NCBI GenBank assembly: GCA_031963365.1
Contig: JASSUF010000005.1
Location: forward strand, 1-34,830
Length of the DNA: 34,830 nucleotides
Direction: 5' to 3'
Origin: JASSUD01 sp031963365
GTDB lineage: Bacteria > Pseudomonadota > Gammaproteobacteria > Burkholderiales > Burkholderiaceae
Below are positions 8,026 to 15,812 of this stretch, piece after piece (position 1 is the stretch's first letter; every line of letters begins with the position of its first letter). The notes beneath the pieces were generated by a model that worked only from the letters and a program-made list of their open reading frames with translations, was not told where the DNA came from and did not search any database. A program made the translations under genes and the position numbers.

Positions 8026-8493
8026 TTACGGCCGCTCAACGGTTACCCCTTGCAAAGAGGTTGAGCTATTAGCATCCATTGATACTAGAGGGGCAGTGTC
8101 ATTGTTATGGGGGTTGCTAGATTCTTCTTGCATTGCACGCCAGGTATCCAGAATACTATTTGCTCCGTACAAAGCTAAACTTCCACCTACTGCTCCACCC
8201 AATGCCAGACATTCCTGCAAAAAAAGTATGCTAATTTTCTCTGGTGTGTTGTTAGTCAGAGTGCCGTTAGTCAGTGTGTTTTTAATCAGCATGTTAGATG
8301 CTATATTAAGCATTGCCTTACTCCCCACTACTAGTACAACACCAGTTATGGTTGTCAGGCCTGATAAAACCAAACTAGTTCGGAGAGGAGTTGCATGTGG
8401 GTTTATGTCGGGCGGCGGTGTTGATGCGCGTGACAGTGGAGTGTTGGGAGCAACAGAAGGGAAAACAGGGGGGGAAACAGAGGGACGTTCCAC
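8026..8493 (-). CDS. hypothetical small membrane protein, proline-rich N-terminus
   Basis: This 155-residue protein has no family I recognise. The first 40 residues are rich in proline, serine and threonine. A hydrophobic stretch follows (LVLSGLTTITGVVLVVGS), then a short Thr/Asn-rich repeat (IKNTLTNGTLTNN), a second hydrophobic stretch (LALGGAVGGSLALYGA) and a polar tail. It starts with GTG at 8493, supported by GGAG seven bases upstream. The plan of two hydrophobic stretches between polar ends resembles its neighbour at 7499-7942, though the sequences do not align obviously. The pair may form an operon inserted between birA and coaX. Confidence 0.6.
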   Translation of the reverse strand: MERPSVSPPVFPSVAPNTPLSRASTPPPDINPHATPLRTSLVLSGLTTITGVVLVVGSKAMLNIASNMLIKNTLTNGTLTNNTPEKISILFLQECLALGGAVGGSLALYGANSILDTWRAMQEESSNPHNNDTAPLVSMDANSSTSLQGVTVERP

Positions 8494-8742
8494 AATTTTT
8501 CTCCACTCGATAACTGAAAGGGGAATAGTTAAAGCAAATGGACGTTTATATTCAATCTAAAGTGCTCTAACTATGCGTATTAGATAGACCTATTGCGTCT
8601 GTAATCCAGTGTAGAGTGTGTCTATAAATGCGGGAGCTGCGATCAGAAAAAAGGCGTGTTGAAGCGAAACGATAGGCAAATATCCGTATAAAAATGCCTA
8701 CGTGTTTCTGTGTATACAAGCGTGTTCAATAATATTTAAATT

Positions 8743-9684
8743 CTAATTTTCACCGCTTGTTTCCCCTGCCTTAGAGAGCGTTCTTAAGGAAAGATCCCCA
8801 CTCACAATAGTCTGCACACCCGTGTCGGTTTCTAGTAATAACCTTCCCTGCTCATCCGCTCCCAGTACACAACCTTTATATTTTTCTTGTCCTTGTTCTA
8901 TCAAGTAAGCATGGTGCCCTGTGTAAGCATGGTCTTTTAGCCAAGCTGGTAAAAAAGGAGCAAACCCTTTTTGGCCAAAATGCTCGAGTGCGGGGATGAG
9001 TGCGTTCAACAATGCTGCAAAAACATCGGTCATACCGGCTATGGGCAAAATTTGGCTCAACGCTGCGTGGCTAAGTGGGATAAACCCTTGCTCGGTAGGG
9101 GTGGGTTCAGGAATAGAAGGGAGATTCAGGTTAAGCCCAATCCCTATAACGGCATCCGTACTGTGCGGAGTGTGTTGAGCGGTTTCTATCAAAATACCTG
9201 CTAGCTTTTTCTGATCGAGCAGCACATCATTGGGCCATTTGAGCGCAAGCCGTTTCGAGCGCGCAGGCGCAAATGTCCGCAAACCTGAGAGCAAAGCAGT
9301 GCCAATGGCCAGGCTCAACCCCGCAAGATGACCTATGGGTTTGGGAAGCCTGCAGGAGATGGAAAATAATAATGCATCACCTGGCTTAGCTAGCCAACGG
9401 CGCCCTTGCCGCCCTCGCCCTGCCGTTTGTTCATAAGCTAACCGTATAACTGCTTGGTGAGAGGCTGGGTGGGTACGCCAACGCTCAAGTAAGTCCGTGT
9501 TAGTAGAGCCCGTACACTCTACAATTTCCAGTGCATAGGCACGCGCCACAGGAGTGAGCTGATGCAAAAGTGCATACGGATCAATAGGCTGGATGCGCGC
9601 GCACCCAGCAGCAATAGGCAATGCGTTATTGGAATGATCCACGTTTTTGACAGATTTTGAGGGGAGGGGCGGTATGACAACCAT
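8743..9684 (-). CDS. birA: biotin--[acetyl-CoA-carboxylase] ligase
   Basis: This 313-residue ligase activates biotin with ATP and attaches it to the biotin carrier protein of acetyl-CoA carboxylase. The motifs are all visible: STNTDLLE, GRGRQGRRW (biotinyl-AMP binding), KWPNDVLL with DQKKLAGILIE, and a small C-terminal domain (GADEQGRLLLETDTG). There is no N-terminal winged helix, so it is the monofunctional type and not the E. coli BirA repressor type. The ATG at 9684 overlaps the divergent speG start by 11 bases. That is unusual, and its ribosome-binding site is weak, so the true start may lie further in. Confidence 0.92.
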   Translation of the reverse strand: MVVIPPLPSKSVKNVDHSNNALPIAAGCARIQPIDPYALLHQLTPVARAYALEIVECTGSTNTDLLERWRTHPASHQAVIRLAYEQTAGRGRQGRRWLAKPGDALLFSISCRLPKPIGHLAGLSLAIGTALLSGLRTFAPARSKRLALKWPNDVLLDQKKLAGILIETAQHTPHSTDAVIGIGLNLNLPSIPEPTPTEQGFIPLSHAALSQILPIAGMTDVFAALLNALIPALEHFGQKGFAPFLPAWLKDHAYTGHHAYLIEQGQEKYKGCVLGADEQGRLLLETDTGVQTIVSGDLSLRTLSKAGETSGEN

Positions 9685-10252
9685 GACAAGCTCAACGACT
9701 AAGGAACAGGCTTCTAAGCTACCTATGATTCATTTGCGCCCATTAGAGCGTAACGATCTGCATTTTGTGCATGTGCTTAATAACCACCAAGGCATTATGT
9801 CATACTGGTTTGAAGAGCCTTACGAAGCCTATGTTGAGTTAGTACAGCTATACGATAAACATATCCATGATCAAGGCGAACGGCGCTTTATCGTCGAAAA
9901 TCAGGCAGGAGTAATGATCGGACTGGTAGAGCTAGTGGAAATCAATTACATCCACCGCCGCGCAGAATTCCAAATCATTATTGAGCCCACCTACCAAGGC
10001 CAAGGCCACGCCGAACAAGCCACACAGCTAGCGATTGACTACGCATTTTGCGTATTGAATTTATATAAGCTCTATCTCATAGTAGATAAAGAAAACCATA
10101 AAGCCATCCACATCTATAAAAAATGCGGCTTTATGTTTGAAGGAGATTTACTACAAGAATTTTTTATAGAAGGCGAATATCGGGATGCAATCAGGATGTA
10201 TCTATTGCAGCCCGCTTATTTAGCGCAAAGGAAGCAATCACTAGTCAAATAA
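9674..10252 (+). CDS. speG: spermidine N(1)-acetyltransferase (GNAT)
   Basis: This 192-residue GNAT enzyme closely resembles E. coli SpeG along its full length: LRPLERNDL, YWFEEPYEAYVEL, LYDKHIHDQGERRF, GLVELVEIN, HRRAEFQIII and LYKLYLIVDKEN. It transfers acetyl from acetyl-CoA to spermidine, preventing polyamine toxicity. Acetyl-CoA binding is indicated by the YQGQGHA loop. The start at 9674 is chosen because GAGG lies seven bases upstream; 9647 is also in frame. It is divergent from birA. Confidence 0.92.
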   Translation: MTTMTSSTTKEQASKLPMIHLRPLERNDLHFVHVLNNHQGIMSYWFEEPYEAYVELVQLYDKHIHDQGERRFIVENQAGVMIGLVELVEINYIHRRAEFQIIIEPTYQGQGHAEQATQLAIDYAFCVLNLYKLYLIVDKENHKAIHIYKKCGFMFEGDLLQEFFIEGEYRDAIRMYLLQPAYLAQRKQSLVK

Positions 10253-10347
10253 ATGGGTGACAGATTTATAGCCTGCCTCAAATTTATTCCGACCAATTCA
10301 AGCGCGACGTAAGGACATAAATAAGCTTAGAGCTCTGATGGCTTTGC

Positions 10348-10717
10348 TTATTTGATCATTTTTAAAAGGCCCTTAACCTGATCCAACAGAGAATATAAAT
10401 TCCCGTCTATCGTATTCCACACTATTTCAAAATCTACTTTGTGGTAGCCATGCGCCAACGCATTGCGCATTGCGCATTTCATATGCAAATCCCCAAGGAA
10501 TTTCATTATATTGGGCAGCAAATTCTGGATGCTTCTTTGTAATGTTATTGCATGCTTCTCCAATGATTTCAAAATTACGCACTACCGCATCCTGCGTTTT
10601 TTCATCATTAAAAAACTGTATCTCTGCCATGCCTACCGTATAACGTTTAATACGTTCAATAGCTTCGATAATATGGCGTAAATATTCTGATACGCGTAAA
10701 TGATCAATTTTGCTCAT
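10348..10717 (-). pseudogene. hepT: HepT-like HEPN toxin, frameshifted by a 7-bp duplication
   Basis: The first frame (from the ATG at 10717) encodes a HEPN/DUF86 ribonuclease toxin through IPWGFAYEMRNA, then goes out of register and stops at 10427. The next frame supplies the rest: MRNALAHGYHKVDFEIVWNTI to the stop at 10348. The catalytic RX4HXY motif is RNALAHGY, so the break falls exactly at the active site. The full span is 370 bases; removing one 7-base unit leaves 363, an exact reading frame for 120 residues. The 5' end overlaps mntA by four bases (ATGA). As written, no active toxin is made, unless slippage at the repeat restores the frame. Confidence 0.88.
10459..10478. repeat. 7-bp tandem repeat causing the hepT frameshift
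   Basis: On the plus strand this is CGC, ATTGCGC, ATTGCGC, ATT; on the coding strand, GCGCAAT is repeated just before the catalytic motif of hepT. An intact gene would need one unit fewer. Short tandem repeats like this can gain or lose units by slippage. Confidence 0.85.
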
Positions 10718-11004
10718 ACAGGTTTTGCTTCAGCAAGCACCTGTGCTCTAAAGCTATTAGGAAGCGCTTTCGGCGTCAGTATGTCCACCCCTATACCTAA
10801 TAAGCGACGTAGCTCGTAACGAATGGCGCCAATATCCATCATGGTCGTTGTACTTGTAGGATCAACCAGTAAATCAAGGTCACTGCCTTCTTGATCATCG
10901 CCGTGTAAGACTGAACCAAACACGCGTGGATTGGCTGTGTGAAATCGGCTGGTAACTTCGCGTATAGCAACGCGATTTTGTTCGAGAGCAATAGAAGGTT
11001 TCAT
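10714..11004 (-). CDS. mntA: MNT-domain nucleotidyltransferase antitoxin
   Basis: This 96-residue minimal nucleotidyltransferase has the MNT motif GSVLHGDDQEGSDLDLLVD, with its two metal-binding aspartates (DLD). In the studied MntA/HepT systems this enzyme transfers AMP groups onto a tyrosine at the HepT active site and so neutralises the toxin. The ATG at 11004 follows AAGGA. The stop overlaps the hepT start as ATGA, so the two are translationally coupled. The antitoxin looks intact although its toxin partner is broken. Confidence 0.9.
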   Translation of the reverse strand: MKPSIALEQNRVAIREVTSRFHTANPRVFGSVLHGDDQEGSDLDLLVDPTSTTTMMDIGAIRYELRRLLGIGVDILTPKALPNSFRAQVLAEAKPV

Positions 11005-11650
11005 TATTGTCCTTGTCGAGGCTACAAGTACGCTCAGATATAGGCAGAGTAGTAAAACTTAAATTAGCCGTATGTAGATATATGTAGCCAATAATGTAAG
11101 CGACTCTATTTGAGCACATTTTTTTGATTATTTATATAGGCCGAAATTGTTATAGCAAAACTGCGTAAGTTCCCCCCTGCTATGGGTTTACGCCATCTGT
11201 ATAGAAGGCGGGTCAAGGCCGGCTCCTCATATTGGGGACTTGTTCGGTATAGATGGAAGGCCAGATTTCTGGCCGATGGAATATCGCTAGATCAAATTCT
11301 TGATTCTTATCCTACACTTAGCCGAAAAACAGCATGTCATGCACTGCATGACACTGAATTACTTTTGAAGCGTCAATAGGTGACGGCCTGATGCGCGTTC
11401 TTATATTTGCGGCATACCTGGGCGACTTGGTTAGCAATGAAAGGCACCACTCTTTCAGAGTTACAGGAACTTGGGGGATAGAAATCGGCCTCAATGGTGA
11501 GACGTTACGCACATTTTTCTGCGAGCCATCTGGCGCAAGCATCAGCTAGGCTAAATGGGATGTTGGATGTAGCATAATGAGGGTAAAGAGATTCCATTCA
11601 CGTTTGCATTTACACAGAAAACGTAAAATCGCTGGAACCCTTTATTTTAT
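11005..11650. other. gene-poor region with decayed sequence
   Basis: Between mntA and the tRNA I see only the DUF433 remnant (11182-11379). Bases 11380-11650 contain short open frames on both strands, none with a recognisable motif or ribosome-binding site. A 9-bp inverted repeat with one central base (TGTCATGCA, 11335-11343; TGCATGACA, 11345-11353) lies within the remnant. Confidence 0.4.
11182..11379 (+). pseudogene. DUF433-like antitoxin remnant
   Basis: The C-terminal half (GISLDQILDSYPTLSRKTACHALHD) matches the DUF433 helix-turn-helix pattern, G-S-x-E/D-x-I-L-x-x-YP-x-L. The expected N-terminal part, with its GGxPxIxGTRIPV motif, is absent or scrambled, and the first 25 residues of the frame are unlike the family. 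No partner toxin is visible downstream. It is best read as a decayed toxin-antitoxin-type gene beside the MntA/HepT pair. Confidence 0.4.
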
Positions 11651-11727
<77 letters not shown>

Positions 11728-11864
11728 AAGGAGCGAGATTATGTCGATTGCTTGCGGTACTGTCAATCGTCTGCTCTATTTCTTAACAAAATAATTGGCC
11801 TTGACATTACAATATATTTTTGCATTATTTTTTCTATCTTTACTATTGATAAGCGATTTTTTGT

Positions 11865-12944
11865 ATGTCTGGAAATACACTCGGCACGCTTTTTACGGTG
11901 ACCACATTTGGTGAATCCCATGGTCCTGCTATTGGGTGCGTAATTGATGGCTGTCCGCCGGGATTGGTTTTATCGGTTTCAGATATTCAAAGTGAGTTGG
12001 ATCGGCGCAAGCCTGGCTCATCCCGCCATGTGACGCAAAGGCAAGAAGCGGATCAAGTTGAGATTCTGTCAGGGGTATTTGATGGCAAAACTACGGGTAC
12101 GCCAATAAGTTTACTTATCCGTAATACCGATATGCGTAGCTCGGACTATAAGAATATTACCGACACTTTTAGGCCAGGGCATGCCGATTATAGTTATTGG
12201 AATAAATATGGAATACGAGACCCTCGTGGTGGGGGCCGCTCTTCTGCTCGCTTAACGGCTCCTTTAGTTGCAGCAGGAGCCGTTGCAAAGAAATGGTTAG
12301 GTGAGCAGTTTGGTACAGAAATACGAGGCTATATGGCCGCTCTTGGGCCTATTGATATTCCTTTTGTGGATTGGGATATGCGTGAGCACAATGCTTTTTT
12401 TGCTCCAAATACCGAAATTATTCCGCAGCTTGAAGCCTATATGGACGCATTACGCCGGGAAGGGGATTCGATAGGTGCCCGTATTAATGTGGTGGCAAGT
12501 GGCGTTCCGGTAGGTTTAGGGGAGCCTGTTTTTGATAAGTTGGATGCTGAAATAGCCTATGTAATGATGGGCTTAAACGCAGTAAAAGGTGTAGAAATCG
12601 GTACTGGATTTTCTAGTGTGCAGCAAAAAGGTTCCGAGCATGGCGATGAAATCACGCCTGAAGGTTTTTTGACTAATCACGCTGGAGGCATTCTTGGGGG
12701 AATTTCTACCGGGCAAGATCTGACTGTTTCGTTGGCTATTAAACCCACATCGAGTATTCGTGTGCCGCGCCGCTCGATTGATATGGAGGGTAAGCCTGTA
12801 ATTATGGAAACACTGGGGCGCCATGATCCATGTGTTGGAATACGCGCAACGCCTATTGTGGAAAGTTTGCTAGCGTTGGTGTTAATCGACCATGCATTGA
12901 GGCATCGTGGGCAGTGCGGAATTACGGCTCGTGCCTTATCCTAA
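11865..12944 (+). CDS. aroC: chorismate synthase
   Basis: This 359-residue enzyme converts 5-enolpyruvylshikimate-3-phosphate to chorismate using reduced FMN, the last step of the shikimate pathway. The signature motifs are present: GESHGPAIGCVIDGCPPG near the start, FRPGHADYSYWNKYG with DPRGGGRSSAR, and GGISTGQD towards the end. Length is normal for the family. The upstream region has no strong ribosome-binding site. It converges with ybdK, only eight bases separating the two stops. Confidence 0.96.
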   Translation: MSGNTLGTLFTVTTFGESHGPAIGCVIDGCPPGLVLSVSDIQSELDRRKPGSSRHVTQRQEADQVEILSGVFDGKTTGTPISLLIRNTDMRSSDYKNITDTFRPGHADYSYWNKYGIRDPRGGGRSSARLTAPLVAAGAVAKKWLGEQFGTEIRGYMAALGPIDIPFVDWDMREHNAFFAPNTEIIPQLEAYMDALRREGDSIGARINVVASGVPVGLGEPVFDKLDAEIAYVMMGLNAVKGVEIGTGFSSVQQKGSEHGDEITPEGFLTNHAGGILGGISTGQDLTVSLAIKPTSSIRVPRRSIDMEGKPVIMETLGRHDPCVGIRATPIVESLLALVLIDHALRHRGQCGITARALS

Positions 12945-12952
12945 TCGCCTGC

Positions 12953-14083
12953 TTATTGTTTCCAACGTAAGCATTGTTGGCGCACTACTTCATTTAGGGA
13001 ATTTTCTTTTTGATGTATTTGTCTTAGCCACGCGGCATCACTATTGTGACCGCGTGTAATTGCCCGTATTTCTTCAAGCGCTTCTGTCGAATATAGAGCC
13101 TCTGCATGAGGCTCTAATACTTTGAGTGTGTGTTCAATATCTTCTGCAATCGTTCTTCTCACGCCTGTTTCAGGGTTTACATTCATTCCTTCTAAACCGA
13201 ATCGGCAAGCTTCAAAGCGGTTATAGGTATAAACCAGGTAGTCGTCTTCTTTTAATGTCAGTGGTTTATCAAGCAATAAATAGCGAGAAAGGGTTTGGAT
13301 ATAGCAAGCTATGGCTGCTGCACGCTTAATGGATAGAGGGGTGTCCATCACGCGTATTTCAACGGTTCCAAATTCAGGTTTTGGACGAATATCCCAATAG
13401 AAATCCTTCATGCTCTCTATGACGCCTGTGCCCACCATTTTAGAGAAGTAGTCTTCAAAACTATTCCAAGTTAAGGTAAAAGGCGCGCGCCCGCTCATAG
13501 GAAAAGCGAGGACTGAATTTAATCTGGCTGATTGAAAACCGGTATCAAATCCCTGCACAAATGGAGAGGAAGCAGAAAGTGCTATGAAATGGGGGATATA
13601 TCGAGAAAGGGAATGTAGGAGAAAAAGCGCACTGTCTGGGTCAGGGCAACCAATATGCACATGCTGCCCAAAGATGGTGAATTGCTTAGCAAGATAACCA
13701 TATAGCTCAGACAAATGCAAAAACCGAGGCGAATCAAAAATTTGCCTATCTTGCCATTGCTGAAATCCGTGCGTACCGCCGCCGCATAAGCTCACATTGA
13801 GTTTATCTGCCGCATTTACTAATACATCACGCAACTGGCCAAGCTCATTGAGCGCTTGGTCATAGCGTGTACATATGCCAGTAGCGAGCTCAATCATGCT
13901 TTCTGTAATTTCAGGCTTGATATCGCCAGGTAATGCCTCTTCTTTCACCTTTTTTTCGACCAGCCGCATAATATCTGATGCAGCTTTGGTCAAATCATAG
14001 TCATAGGTATTCACTATCTGGATTTCTAATTCCACACCAAATGTAAATGGCTTAGAAGGATTAAATCGCTCTAGTTGTTCCAT
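12953..14083 (-). CDS. ybdK: YbdK-type glutamate--cysteine ligase family enzyme
   Basis: This 376-residue member of the GCS2 carboxylate-amine ligase family begins FTFGVELEIQIVN, with the metal-binding Glu-rich strand. Other landmarks are CGGGTHGFQQW, FGQHVHIGCPD, and GTVEIRVMDTP. The E. coli relative has weak glutamate-cysteine ligase activity. The Burkholderia gene is often annotated the same way and may contribute to glutathione synthesis; substrate use here is inferred. Its ATG follows the antiporter stop directly, with GGAGG inside the end of that gene, so translation is probably coupled. Confidence 0.88.
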   Translation of the reverse strand: MEQLERFNPSKPFTFGVELEIQIVNTYDYDLTKAASDIMRLVEKKVKEEALPGDIKPEITESMIELATGICTRYDQALNELGQLRDVLVNAADKLNVSLCGGGTHGFQQWQDRQIFDSPRFLHLSELYGYLAKQFTIFGQHVHIGCPDPDSALFLLHSLSRYIPHFIALSASSPFVQGFDTGFQSARLNSVLAFPMSGRAPFTLTWNSFEDYFSKMVGTGVIESMKDFYWDIRPKPEFGTVEIRVMDTPLSIKRAAAIACYIQTLSRYLLLDKPLTLKEDDYLVYTYNRFEACRFGLEGMNVNPETGVRRTIAEDIEHTLKVLEPHAEALYSTEALEEIRAITRGHNSDAAWLRQIHQKENSLNEVVRQQCLRWKQ

Positions 14084-15298
14084 TTATTGCCTCCGCTCAC
14101 CACAGAATGATAGTGCCCAGTGCACTAGCAGAGGCGAAAAAATTTGAAGGAAAACAATGGCGCATTGCATCATTGCGCGCAGAGTAGGGTCTAAACTTGG
14201 ATATAGCCCGTACGTCTCTTCTACCAAAAGATAAGCCAATGCAGACATAGGCATAAGCCCTATCCCTAAGGAAAAAGCTTGCTTTATGCTCAGACCACTT
14301 GGCTTGGCAAAAGCCAGCACACTAACAAGTTTAGCTCCAAAACGAACCACTACCAGGGCAAAGGCTCCTAATCCTCCAATAGCTACAAACTTCCACTCAA
14401 AAGAGAGTGGGGCGGCAAGAAAGAGAATTACTGCAAGCAGCCATCCTGCCGTGCCAAAGTGGGTAGGCCACAGTTTGGGGCGATCATCCAGATTTTTGTA
14501 AATAATCCCCGCTGTAAGCATCGTAAGAGTAATAGAGAGCTTTAATACCGTGACCAGAGAAAGGGCTATTAAAATCAATCCGATCAGCATGACGAAAGCG
14601 TATTCGTCTTGCATATTGAATCGGCGGTAGAGAAATTTACAGCAATGAGCCAATACAAAGGCTAGCACTACCGATCCCACGATAAAGTACAAAGGCTCAG
14701 CAATCGTTGCTAGCACATTGCCGTAGTACTCCTGTCGCAAGCAAACCGAGGCAAGCTTACAAAATACAATGGCATACATGCTGTTAAGTGCTGCAAGCAT
14801 AAGCAGACGTTCTGTTACCTGTCCTTCGCTTTTAAGTTCGCTTTTGAGCTGCACCATCATCGTAGGAGAGGTTGCAATAGCAATCGACGCAGCAATCATA
14901 GCCGTCGTGGTTTCAAAGCGCATTATTTTTAACAGCAAAAGCACGGCGCAAAAAGTCAGTATGGCTTCTGTAAAGCTGGTTATGACTAACCACGGATTCA
15001 TACGAATCCAACGAAAACTTAACCGACTACCAAGCTCAAACAGCAACAAACTCAGAGCAATGCTCATCAACAGCGTAGCTTCTTTGACCAAACTGCTATC
15101 AAGAATGTCTAAACCGGCAGGTCCAACTATCAGTCCAACAGCTCCATAGCCCGTAATACGTGGCAAGCGCCACTGTGTCCAGCATAGCTCTCCACATAAT
15201 CCTGCAAAGAAAAAAATTAACCCAACTAAAAAGAGGGTATCTGGGAAAAGCTTAGAAACCGTAAGAAAGGAAGGGAGAAATGAGAAGGCTGAATTCAT
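14084..15298 (-). CDS. cation:proton antiporter (CPA2 type)
   Basis: This 404-residue integral membrane protein has about 12 hydrophobic segments and resembles the Kef/CPA2 exchanger family. Landmarks are LPRITGYGAVGLIVGPAGLD at the first repeat and the polar break SIAIATSPTMMVQLKSE in the middle. There is no C-terminal TrkA-N (RCK) domain, so it is a bare transport unit. The ATG at 15298 has GGAG ten bases upstream; an in-frame TTG at 15325 lacks one. It sits just upstream of ybdK in the same transcript. The ion (K+ or Na+) cannot be told from sequence. Confidence 0.85.
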   Translation of the reverse strand: MNSAFSFLPSFLTVSKLFPDTLFLVGLIFFFAGLCGELCWTQWRLPRITGYGAVGLIVGPAGLDILDSSLVKEATLLMSIALSLLLFELGSRLSFRWIRMNPWLVITSFTEAILTFCAVLLLLKIMRFETTTAMIAASIAIATSPTMMVQLKSELKSEGQVTERLLMLAALNSMYAIVFCKLASVCLRQEYYGNVLATIAEPLYFIVGSVVLAFVLAHCCKFLYRRFNMQDEYAFVMLIGLILIALSLVTVLKLSITLTMLTAGIIYKNLDDRPKLWPTHFGTAGWLLAVILFLAAPLSFEWKFVAIGGLGAFALVVVRFGAKLVSVLAFAKPSGLSIKQAFSLGIGLMPMSALAYLLVEETYGLYPSLDPTLRAMMQCAIVFLQIFSPLLVHWALSFCGERRQ

Positions 15299-15325
15299 CA
15301 AAAATATACTCCATACACTGCTCAA

Positions 15326-15812
15326 AGACTAAGGTGAAGAACTGTACCTGATTTTTTTGAATAGAACCTAGTTTTTTCGCATCTTGTTTTTTATGAGTAA
15401 TACACATTTTTTTATTAGTTGTTATGTATATATATAGTAGTAACTAATAGAGGGAGTACATTTCTGTGGGAGAGAGCAATTTCTCCTTTAAAATCAATAG
15501 GATACTATTTGTATAACTCATTTATAAGTTGTGGATATCTTGTGGATAAACCATAAAAACTTTTGAGGTTTTTCGTAAAATACCGAGTTATGCAGATACT
15601 ATAAACAGCTTGTCCACAAAGTTATCCACAATATATGATCAGTTCTGCTGTTTGTTAGGCTATGTATTTTTATTTTTTTAGAAAATTCTGAGCGGACTTC
15701 TGAAAAAAATAGGGTTTTCTGAAAATGCGTTTTGTAAGTATTTATTGGTTGAATACCTGCGTAACATCAGTGATTAAGAAAAAAAGCAATGTAAAAGCAT
15801 TTCAGCCTCTTT
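15326..15812. other. AT-rich gap with DnaA-box cluster, candidate oriC
   Basis: Four to five DnaA-box-like 9-mers lie within about 100 bases. TTATCCACA at 15622-15630 and its complement TGTGGATAA at 15541-15549 are perfect. TTGTCCACA (15610-15618), TGTGGATAT (15530-15538) and TTATGCAGA (15588-15596) differ by one base. AT-rich tracts flank the cluster (around 15410-15440 and 15660-15720), as needed for unwinding. No gene fits in the 490 bases. parA and rsmG, typical origin-proximal genes, are 8-9 kb away. dnaA and dnaN are not in the window, so the assignment rests on the boxes alone. Confidence 0.55.

Noticed and set aside
8096..8560. 154-codon plus-strand frame opposite the small membrane protein
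   Set aside because: The minus frame has a GGAG-supported start and clear membrane segments; the plus frame has neither a start signal nor a family motif.
11318..11542. 74-codon minus-strand frame near the DUF433 remnant
   Set aside because: No motif, no ribosome-binding site, and composition like the surrounding decayed DNA.
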